Below are positions 24,867-32,174 of a stretch of 45,333 bases of DNA, in pieces (positions within the stretch are counted from its first letter, which is position 1; each line of letters starts with the position of its first letter). Source of the stretch: an uncultured Clostridia bacterium (GTDB lineage Bacteria > Bacillota > Clostridia > TANB77 > CAG-508). Both the position numbers and the translations under genes were made by a program. The notes beneath the pieces were generated by a model. It saw only the letters and a list, made by a program, of their open reading frames with translations. It had not been told where the DNA came from and ran no database searches. Location: assembly GCA_947626885.1 (NCBI GenBank), contig CANQTX010000014.1, forward strand, positions 1 to 45,333, given 5' to 3'.

Positions 24867-26516
24867 ATGTTTAAACCAATAACGCCCAATGGTAGAGTGG
24901 GAATGTATATAAGATTATCACGAGAAGATGGCGATAAACAAGAAAGTGAAAGCATTGGAAATCAAAGAAAAATAATTGAAAGATATGTAAAAGAAAATAA
25001 TCTAACTGTTATTGATGAATATGTTGATGATGGAGTATCTGGAACAACATTCGATAGACCCGAGTTTAATAGATTAGTTACAGATATAGAAAAACAAAAG
25101 ATTAATATGGTAATAACGAAAGATTTATCAAGACTTGGTAGAGATTATATAAAAACAGGTTTCTATATAGAAAATTACTTTCCAGAGCGAGGGGTACGAT
25201 ATATTTCAATATTAGATGGTATAGATACATATAATGAAACAGTAAACAATGATATTACGCCATTTAAAGCTATATTAAATGATATGTATGCAAAGGATAT
25301 ATCTAAAAAGATAAGAAGTGTTTTTAAAGAAAAACAAAAGCAAGGGGAATATTTATGTAGCATACCTGCTTATCGGATATAAAAAAGATAAAACTAATAA
25401 AAACAAATTAGTTGTTGATGAAAATGTTGTAGAGATTGTAAGAAAAATTTTTGAAATGTATGCGAATGGCACTGGAAGTAAATTAATTGCTAAGTATTTA
25501 AATGATAATCATATTTTAAGTCCTTCTGGATATAGAAAGACGGGTAGTGTTCAGGATGAAAGGACAAATTTTAAATGGAATGAAACAACATTGTGCAATA
25601 TGTTAAAAAATGAAGTTTATATTGGAAACACCATTCAAAACAAAGTATCTGTCGTTTCTTACAAAGTAAAGAAACTTCGTAAAGTTGAAAAAGAAAAACA
25701 TATTAGAGTAAATGATACACACGAAGCAATTATTGATAAAGATGTATTTGAAAAAGTGCAAATAATACATAAAAAAAGAGTAAAAAAAGTTGTAAAGCAA
25801 TATGACTATTTACTTCGAGGATTCATTTATTGCAAACATTGTCGGGTGGCAAATGCAAACTGTATTAAAGGTAAATCATAATAGTAATCGTTCTAAGATT
25901 CCATATATTGTAGATGCAGGTTATAAAGAAAGAGATTGTTATGCAAGAAATTTAAATTATTATAAATTGGAAGAACAAATAGTAGAAGTCATTAAAAAAA
26001 TTTGCAAAGTTTATGCTAATCAATCAATGCTTGAACAAACTTACAAAGAGGTAAGCAACAAAACAATAGGTTTATTAGCATTAGTAAAAAAGCAAATAGA
26101 AACAATAGAAACCAAAATTATAGAAAATAATAAAATAATGGATGAATTATATGAAGATAAATTAAAACGGAATGCTAACAGAGTGTGATTTTTTAAGAAT
26201 ATCTCAAAAATATATTAAAGAAAGAGAAAAATTAAATAAAAAAAAATCTGAACTAATGGATAATTTTCAAATTCTACAAGAACAACAATTAGATAAAAAT
26301 AAAAATCAAGATAACAAAATGAATTATTTAATGAGTGAATTTTTAGAAATGAAAGAAATAGATAAATCGTATTTATTTAGACTTGTTGACAAAATTGAAA
26401 TTGATAAAGATAAGAATGTATTGATTACGTTTAATTTTGCACCATTAAATACCATCAGTGAGAACATAGATGCCTTTGTTCCCATTGAGCAAATTTTAGA
26501 GGATACAAAAATGTAG
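24867..26516 (+). CDS. large serine recombinase, interrupted by three +1 frameshifts at CGG
   Basis: Read with three +1 shifts this gives about 548 residues. The parts are an N-terminal resolvase domain with the nucleophile Ser in MYIRLSREDGDK and the motif DLSRLGRDYIKTG; a recombinase domain with GYKKDKTNKNKLVVDENVVE and NMLKNEVYIGNT; a zinc ribbon beginning YCKHCG; a coiled coil; and a C-terminal region LYEDKLKGMLTE. Each break lies at an in-frame CGG (25374, 25843, 26168), and skipping its C yields Gly at a conserved place. The ATG at 24867 has AAGGAG 4 bases upstream. It ends 50 bp from attR and is probably the element's integrase. It is either a pseudogene or a gene needing recoding. Confidence 0.85.
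25374..25376 (+). other. CGG frameshift site 1 (recombinase)
   Basis: Zero frame: CCT GCT TAT CGG ATA TAA (stop two codons later). Skipping one base: TAT then GGA TAT AAA AAA GAT, giving PAYGYKKD, the sequence expected in serine recombinases. Confidence 0.85.
25843..25845 (+). other. CGG frameshift site 2 (recombinase)
   Basis: Zero frame: AAA CAT TGT CGG GTG GCA, reaching a stop at 25881. A +1 shift reads TGT GGG TGG CAA ATG, giving CKHCGWQMQT, the zinc-ribbon CxxCG pattern. Confidence 0.8.
26168..26170 (+). other. CGG frameshift site 3 (recombinase)
   Basis: Zero frame: TTA AAA CGG AAT GCT, reaching TGA at 26186-26188. A +1 shift reads AAA GGA ATG CTA ACA, giving DKLKGMLTECDF, matching the usual LYEDxVxGxIxxE region. 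Confidence 0.85.
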
Positions 26517-26547
26517 TTTAAACTACATTAATTTAAAAAGTGAAGGT

Positions 26548-26585
26548 GGAAGTTAATCAAATTTTCACCTTCGATGTTAGCTTTC
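26548..26585. other. right attachment site of the 7.4-kb element
   Basis: Plus strand: element arm GGAAGTTAATCAAATTTT (26548-26565), core CACCT (26566-26570), then peptidase sequence TCGATGTTAGC. The arm mirrors 19125-19143 at the other end. A 20-bp perfect palindrome (26510-26529) over the recombinase stop codon lies just inside. Confidence 0.8.
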
Positions 26586-27383
26586 CAACCATTTGGAAAT
26601 GGAATATCGGGGAATTGATCTGTAATTTTTTTAGCATTTGTATAAGCCCATGAGTTTTCTGTTAATAATCCTGTGACTAGGTCAACTCCATCGGGATTAC
26701 ACATAGGTACAAGATAAAGTGAAATATTAGAAAATAAGTCTCTAGGATTGTACCCAAAAATGTTGACATTATTGACATAGCTTTTAGAAAGATTCTCTAA
26801 AAATTTCATTAATAATGGTGTAGTTATCCATTCATTTCCGATGAATAGAAGCGCTATAGAATACTTCTTTAGGACCATTACCAAAACGAATTGCTTGAAT
26901 GTTTTTCCCTAAAACACTGGTTCCTATAGTAGAAATTTCTAAAAAAGGATAAATCATTTTTAAAGAAGAAATGTTCATATCTAAGATTTGAGAGGTATAG
27001 CTAATATTAGTGGGAACCACTGAACTAAAGGGAACGGTAATTTCTTCTCCTGCTATTAAATTTTCATAATCGATTTGTGGATTGGCATAAATAATAGCAT
27101 TTACTGTTGTTGAATAAGTTTGTGCAATTTGATAGAGGGTATCTCCTTGTTTTATCGTATAAGTAATATAACCATTAATATATGGCATTAGTGCATTCCA
27201 AGTTTTTGTACCAGTAATACCATCAACCGATAATCCAAAAGCTTTTTGAAAATTTTGAACAGCTGTAAATGTTTGAAATCCATAAATACCGTCAATGGCG
27301 CCATTATAAAATCCTAATTTTTGTAGAGTAGATTGAAGTAACTCAACTTCAGGTCCTCTAGAATTTAATCTTAATGTGTTCAT
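26566..27383 (-). CDS. split M14 peptidoglycan peptidase, 5' half, with one CGG frameshift
   Basis: From the ATG at 27383 (AAAGGA 7 bases upstream) the domains are: peptidoglycan-binding_1 (residues 1-65, [20 protein letters not shown]), LysM (about 70-115, [13 protein letters not shown]) and the start of an M14 zinc carboxypeptidase. The HxxE motif spans the frameshift: ...SASIH CGG..., where a +1 shift gives HGNEWITT. The half continues through NPDGVDL and NGWKANIEG to the core, after which element sequence gives [12 protein letters not shown] and a stop. The other half is at 18659-19124. The whole protein would be about 425 residues, likely a cell-wall or spore-wall peptidase. No signal peptide is seen. 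Confidence 0.88.
26838..26840 (-). other. CGG frameshift site 4 (M14 peptidase)
   Basis: Minus strand zero frame: TCT ATT CAT CGG AAA TGA. A +1 shift reads CAT GGA AAT GAA TGG, restoring the zinc motif HGNE of M14 peptidases. This is outside the mobile element, so the phenomenon is not confined to it. Confidence 0.85.
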
Positions 27384-27546
27384 AAAAAAATCCTTTCTTA
27401 ACAAGAATGTATATGAATAGTATATGATTCTATTTCATTATTTGATAATATATAAAACCATAATATTTATTAGAAAAAAAGTATTGTTATTTTGCATAAA
27501 ATATTATACAATAAATGCATATATAGTATGATATGAGGTAAGAAAT

Positions 27547-27849
27547 GTGTTAATAAAAAAAGATTTAAATGCATTAGCAGAGAAAAAAGAATATATAAAA
27601 GTTTTTAATTATTTTCATGATGAATATACACAAATGTTAAAAAATTTTTTAGAGAGACATGAGATTGAAGTAAGAGAAACGGATTGTTTAATAGATTATA
27701 TTGTAAAAACAAGATTTTTCATGCCACAATATACTGGCTATACTATTCCTATTACACATGCTATGTATGATGAGACGGTTCCAGAAGAGATAAAATATTC
27801 TTTATTAATGGATAGTTATAGTACAATTAGAGATGCCTTTAATCAATAA
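27547..27849 (+). CDS. hypothetical protein, 100 aa
   Basis: A small, soluble, probably helical protein that I do not recognise (LIKKDLNALAEKKEYIKVFN ... MPQYTGYTIP ... LLMDSYSTIRDAFNQ). The GTG start follows GAGGT. It lies 75 bp before the dGTPase gene on the same strand and may be co-transcribed with it. It is divergent from the split M14 gene. Confidence 0.6.
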   Translation: MLIKKDLNALAEKKEYIKVFNYFHDEYTQMLKNFLERHEIEVRETDCLIDYIVKTRFFMPQYTGYTIPITHAMYDETVPEEIKYSLLMDSYSTIRDAFNQ

Positions 27850-27924
27850 GTTTTTCAATATGTCAAAAATGTTAATTTTTACAAGAAACTAAAGGAATAA
27901 AATAAAGTAGGTGAAGAACGTAAG

Positions 27925-29130
27925 ATGAAAAAATTTGAAGAAGTAGCAGCTAAGCAGGGAAGTAAAAAATGGGAATATTCTATCAAAAGAGAAGAGCCCT
28001 TTCGTGCACCCGTTTATGAAAAAAATACTACTAGAACAGAATTTGACAAAGATTATGTGAGAATTATTAACTGTAATGCGTATAAGCGATTAAAACATAA
28101 AACACAAGTATTTTTTGCTCCACAAAATGACCACATTTGTACAAGGATAGAACATGTCAATTTAGTAGAATCTATTAGTTATACTATTGCAAATTATTTA
28201 GGATTAAATACAGAACTTACGAAAGCAATATCAGTAGCACATGATTTAGGCCATACACCCTTTGGTCACCAAGGAGAGAAAATATTATCTGTGATTTCTG
28301 AAAGGGAATATGGAGAAAAATTATGGCATGCAAGAAATGGTTTACATTATGTAGATGATTTAGAGTTATTAAGTGATGATGATACAATTAAGAAAAATTT
28401 AAATTTAACATATGCTGTTCGTGATGGGATTATTAGCCATTCTGGAGAGCCAAATTTGAATGGACAAAAACCAAGACAAGAATTTATGGCTTTAGAAGAC
28501 TTTAAAGAGCCAAATCAATATGCTCCTTTTACATGGGAAGGCTGTGTTGTAAAAATTGCTGATAATATATCATATTTAGGCAGGGATATCGAAGATGCAA
28601 AGCATATGAGATTATTGTCTGATAATGATATTAAAAATATGGATAAGTCTTTGGGATACATGAAAATCAATCATTCAAATTTAATGAATTATTTAATAGA
28701 GGATTTATGTGAAAATAGTTCTGTACAAGAAGGATTAAAATTTTCAAAAGAAGCACAAGAGGTAATGAAAGCAGTAAAACGATTTAATCAGGAAAAAATC
28801 TATAAAAATGAAAAAATTGAGCCAACCGTCCGTTATTTTACAGTTTTAATTAGCGAAATATTTTATACCTTAAAAAAGGAGTTTCATGGGATGCGTACCA
28901 TAGAAAATTTAAAAGAAATGGGAAGATATTATCCGATTCTTTCTAAAGAATTTATAAATTGGCTTTTAAATTATAGTAATATAGAGAATACAAATGCTTC
29001 TTCCTTCCATCATAAAATGATATATCATTTAGAAAATTTAAAAGATTATGAAAGAGCCATTATGGATTATATGACAGGAATGACAGATAATTATATTGTA
29101 CAAGTTTATAATGAAATTGTTTCTTTTTAA
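27925..29130 (+). CDS. dgt: deoxyguanosinetriphosphate triphosphohydrolase-like protein
   Basis: This 401-residue HD-superfamily enzyme would hydrolyse dGTP or other dNTPs to the nucleoside and triphosphate. It has NAYKRLKHKTQVF and TRIEHVNLVESIS (first His), AHDLGHTPFGHQGE (the HD pair) and YAVRDGIISHSGE, with the later VKIADNISYLGRDIEDA aspartate. The motif order and length match the Dgt family. It has its own ATG and an upstream GGTG. It is a soluble cytoplasmic enzyme for nucleotide-pool control. Confidence 0.93.
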   Translation: MKKFEEVAAKQGSKKWEYSIKREEPFRAPVYEKNTTRTEFDKDYVRIINCNAYKRLKHKTQVFFAPQNDHICTRIEHVNLVESISYTIANYLGLNTELTKAISVAHDLGHTPFGHQGEKILSVISEREYGEKLWHARNGLHYVDDLELLSDDDTIKKNLNLTYAVRDGIISHSGEPNLNGQKPRQEFMALEDFKEPNQYAPFTWEGCVVKIADNISYLGRDIEDAKHMRLLSDNDIKNMDKSLGYMKINHSNLMNYLIEDLCENSSVQEGLKFSKEAQEVMKAVKRFNQEKIYKNEKIEPTVRYFTVLISEIFYTLKKEFHGMRTIENLKEMGRYYPILSKEFINWLLNYSNIENTNASSFHHKMIYHLENLKDYERAIMDYMTGMTDNYIVQVYNEIVSF

Positions 29131-29252
29131 GAAAAATGCTTTATAAAAACAAAAAATATTGATAGAATAATATTAGTAAAATAATCAGTGAAATTAATTT
29201 AATAGATGTATTAGTAGAATATGAATAAAATTATATAAAAGGAGAAATAAAA

Positions 29253-29513
29253 ATGGTTTATACATTTCGTCCCAAAGGTGTTTGTGCTATGGAAATGGCA
29301 GTAGACATAGAAGGTGATATAATAAAGTCAGTAGAAATTTTAGGAGGATGTCCAGGAAATTCTCTAGGTGTAGCTTCTTTGGTGGCTGGCATGAATATTG
29401 ATGAAGCTATAAAACGTTTAAAAGGAATTGATTGTAGAGGTAAGGGGACATCTTGTCCAGATCAGTTAGCACGAGGTTTAGAAGAAATAAAAAATCAAAT
29501 AAAAGAATCTTAA
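29253..29513 (+). CDS. TSCPD-domain protein (TIGR03905-like)
   Basis: An 86-residue protein with YTFRPKGVCAMEMAVDIEG, GGCPGNSLGVASLV and GTSCPDQLARGLEE. The Thr-Ser-Cys-Pro-Asp motif names the domain, also found at the C-terminus of some ribonucleotide reductases. The function of stand-alone copies is unknown; conserved cysteines suggest metal or thiol chemistry. The ATG follows AAGGAG. Its stop overlaps the convergent rsmA stop by 4 bases. Confidence 0.9.
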   Translation: MVYTFRPKGVCAMEMAVDIEGDIIKSVEILGGCPGNSLGVASLVAGMNIDEAIKRLKGIDCRGKGTSCPDQLARGLEEIKNQIKES

Positions 29514-30361
29514 GATAAATAATCTGAAATTTTTCCAAATGCTTCTAATGTTAATTTTTCGCCACGAATGTTAGTATCTATGTGGAGATGATTTAACATT
29601 TCTTCTAATGTAGCTTTCTCTGCTATGTTAGCATTGGAAAGAGCATTTAATAATGTTTTTCGTTTTTGCATAAAAGCACACTTAATAATTTTAAACAAAA
29701 ATGCTTCATTTTTTACGTTTATTTTAGGGCTTGGTAGAATATCTAATTTAATAACAGCGGAATTTATTTTAGGACTTGGTATAAAAGAGGTATTAGGCAC
29801 TGTTAAAACAATTTTAGGATTGGTATAATAATGTATGCAATAGGTAATGGATCCGGTTGCTTTTCCACCAGGATTTTCGACTAAACGTTCCGCAACTTCT
29901 TGTTGTACCATCACAGTAATACTACATAAAGGTAGTTTATCTTCTAAAAGTTTCATAATGATAGGTGTTGTTATATAATAAGGAAGATTTGCTACAATTT
30001 TAGCTTTTTTTAAAGATACATTTTGAAGATTTTTATTAATTAATGTATGTAGATTTTCTTTTAATATATCATTTTGAATCAATTCAAAGTGTGGATACAT
30101 AGAAAATCGGTTGTTTAAAATGGATATCATATTTTTATCAATTTCAATACAAGTAACTTTTCCTGCTTTTTCTAAGAGGCGAGAAGTTAGGGTTCCTAGA
30201 CCAGGTCCTATTTCTATTACGAAATCTTCTTTAGAGATAGCAGCATGTTCTATGATTTCTTCTACAATGGTTTCATCTATTAAAAAATTTTGTCCATAAT
30301 TTTTATTAGCAGTGATATGATATTGATTCATAATTTGTTTTGTTTCTTGTAATAAACGCAT
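29510..30361 (-). CDS. rsmA: 16S rRNA (adenine1518-N6/adenine1519-N6)-dimethyltransferase
   Basis: RsmA (KsgA) dimethylates two adjacent adenines in helix 45 of 16S rRNA late in 30S assembly. The 283-residue protein has NYGQNFLID, the SAM-binding loop EIGPGLGTLTSRLLE, acidic CIEIDKNM, the catalytic motif NLPYYITTP, and the C-terminal domain ending in GEKLTLEAFGKIS. Length and motifs are complete. It is convergent with the TSCPD gene. Confidence 0.96.
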   Translation of the reverse strand: MRLLQETKQIMNQYHITANKNYGQNFLIDETIVEEIIEHAAISKEDFVIEIGPGLGTLTSRLLEKAGKVTCIEIDKNMISILNNRFSMYPHFELIQNDILKENLHTLINKNLQNVSLKKAKIVANLPYYITTPIIMKLLEDKLPLCSITVMVQQEVAERLVENPGGKATGSITYCIHYYTNPKIVLTVPNTSFIPSPKINSAVIKLDILPSPKINVKNEAFLFKIIKCAFMQKRKTLLNALSNANIAEKATLEEMLNHLHIDTNIRGEKLTLEAFGKISDYLS

Positions 30362-30445
30362 TGCATCCTCCTATATTTTATTGGAATGTTTTTATTTTAT
30401 AATATTTTTAACTAAAGTGCAATATATTCTTATTTGAAAATTTAT

Positions 30446-30510
30446 TGTATGGAAGCGATTATTATGTATTAAGAAAAAAAGTGCTCCCATACAAAATCTT
30501 TTGTATTTTT
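30446..30510 (+). other. overlapping hairpins in the 30362-30788 gap
   Basis: TGTATGGAAGC (30446-30456) can pair with 30483-30493 (one mismatch). ATACAAAA (30489-30496) can instead pair with 30499-30506, forming a hairpin followed by TTTT. The two share 30489-30493 and are mutually exclusive, like an antiterminator/terminator pair. No gene is seen in this 427-bp gap between rsmA and the HD protein gene. Confidence 0.35.
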
Positions 30511-30788
30511 ATAAGAACAAAATAAAAAGAATTTTCTTTTGTTAAAGAAAAAAATATTTCAGTTATTTGTGTGAAAATCTTGCAAGAATTTGCTAGAATA
30601 ATTAGAAATATAATATATTATATCAAATAAAATGAAAATAAGATGAAAAAGTGAATAAAAATGGCTCAAAATATTTTATAAATAACATATTTGTGGTATG
30701 AATTTTAGCAAGAAATGAAAAAATGAATTGCGATGTGAAATAAATAATGATAAAATAAAAAAGAAAAAGAGAAGAAAGAGGAAAAAGA

Positions 30789-31343
30789 ATGAAAGAAGAA
30801 TTTATAAAGTTATTAAAAAGTACCAACCGAGAAGGAATAGATAACTTGATAGAGTTTATGGAAAAAACAGATTTTTTTAAAGCACCTGCTAGTACAAGAT
30901 ATCATGGTGCTTATGAAGGTGGGTTAGTAGAACATAGTTTAAAAGTTTATGAAATCTTAAGAAAGAAAGTAAAAACAGCTCCCATAGAAATCGATATAGA
31001 AGAAGAATCACTCATTATAATTGCTTTATTACATGATATTTGTAAAGTTAATTACTATAAAGTGGATTATAGAAATGCTAAAAATCAATTTGGTGAATGG
31101 GAAAAGGTACCATATTATACTATTGAAGATACTATTCCATACGGACATGGTGAAAAGAGTGTTATGATGTTATCAGAGTATATAAAATTAACAAGTGAAG
31201 AAAAGTATTGTATTCGATGGCATATGGGATTTTCAGAGCCTAAAGAGTCTTATGCAACATTAGGACAAGCCTATAAAAAATTTCCACTAGCATTATTAGT
31301 AAATGAAGCAGACTTAGAGGCAACATATTTTTTTAATATATAG
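30789..31343 (+). CDS. HD-domain phosphohydrolase
   Basis: A 184-residue protein with GGLVEHSLKVYEIL (first His), ALLHDICKVNYY (HD pair) and YGHGEKSVMML (later His), the layout of small HD hydrolases like the C-terminal domain of YhaM-type exonucleases. No nucleic-acid-binding OB domain is present. It is soluble, and its substrate is unknown. The ATG follows GAGGAAAAAG. The J-domain protein gene follows 69 bp later. Confidence 0.8.
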   Translation: MKEEFIKLLKSTNREGIDNLIEFMEKTDFFKAPASTRYHGAYEGGLVEHSLKVYEILRKKVKTAPIEIDIEEESLIIIALLHDICKVNYYKVDYRNAKNQFGEWEKVPYYTIEDTIPYGHGEKSVMMLSEYIKLTSEEKYCIRWHMGFSEPKESYATLGQAYKKFPLALLVNEADLEATYFFNI

Positions 31344-31412
31344 ATCTTTTAAGTTCTTGTTATCAAAGTAGTGTCGCGATATAATAAATTAATTTCGTAA
31401 AGTAGGTAAGTA

Positions 31413-32072
31413 ATGGTAACGATATATGAATTGTTAGAAGTAGCAGAAGATGCTACTAAAGAAGAAATAGAAAAATCATATAGTAAATTAATTCTAGAAT
31501 TTCATCAGGATCCTAAACTAGATGAGCAAACCAATCAAGAAAACCAAATGATTTTAAATAAAATGAAAATAGCCTATGAAATTTTAATAGATGATCAAAA
31601 GAGAAAACAATATGATCAAAATTTAGCTAAAAAAAGAGCAGAAAATTTAATTCAAAGTGTAGAAGTGCAACAGGAATTAACACAAGAAGAAAAAAACGAG
31701 GAATGCTACCATGATAACGAAAATTTATTAACAGATGAAGAAAAAAAATCTTTAAAAGAAGCTGCTAAAAAAGAGTTTCAACAAAATTTAAAAAAAGCAA
31801 AACAAGCAGAAAAAGCTTATAATGATGCCTATTATGAAGCCTACCATAAATATCTTGAAAAAATGAGATATGAAGAAAAAAAACCTTGGACTGTCAAAAG
31901 AATCATACGTATCCTTTTAACAGTTTTAACGATTGTTATCATGGGTGTTATAGTATGGATGATACCTCCTGCTAGAAATATTTTGATAAAATTATATGAG
32001 GAAAATTTTATAATACATGCATTGGTGGATTTAGTTAACATGATGTTTCAAGCTATTTTTAGTATATTTTAA
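31413..32072 (+). CDS. membrane-anchored J-domain protein with HQD in place of HPD
   Basis: A 219-residue protein. Residues 1-70 form a J domain (IYELLEVAEDATKEEIEKSY ... ILEFHQDPKL ... AYEILIDDQKRKQYD). The invariant HPD tripeptide that stimulates Hsp70 reads HQD here. A charged helical region is followed by one membrane segment (ILLTVLTIVIMGVIVWMIP) near residue 180 and a hydrophobic C-terminus. The altered tripeptide suggests weakened or lost DnaK stimulation. The gene sits just before the PBP gene. Confidence 0.8.
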   Translation: MVTIYELLEVAEDATKEEIEKSYSKLILEFHQDPKLDEQTNQENQMILNKMKIAYEILIDDQKRKQYDQNLAKKRAENLIQSVEVQQELTQEEKNEECYHDNENLLTDEEKKSLKEAAKKEFQQNLKKAKQAEKAYNDAYYEAYHKYLEKMRYEEKKPWTVKRIIRILLTVLTIVIMGVIVWMIPPARNILIKLYEENFIIHALVDLVNMMFQAIFSIF

Positions 32073-32174
32073 TTATGAGAAGCTACAGTGTAAGAAAGTC
32101 ATAGAAAAAGAGTACATAGAAAGTTTTAGAAGATAAAAAAATGAGAAAAGTGGTGATGAAAGATAAAAAAACAA

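Larger units (their letters stand above)
19120..26570 (+). mobile_element. 7446-bp serine-recombinase element inserted in the M14 gene
   Basis: The element lies between two copies of CACCT and splits one peptidase gene. Removing it restores the reading frame exactly. Its ends combine into an attP-like site with 18-base inverted arms around the core, as large serine integrases use, and such a gene ends 50 bp from the right core. Cargo: flavodoxin-like protein, cutA remnant, DUF5680 protein, nuclease, two unknown proteins and a 46-residue protein. No phage structural or conjugation genes are present. It resembles intervening elements that excise to restore a gene during development, but the recombinase carries three frameshifts. 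Confidence 0.85.
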
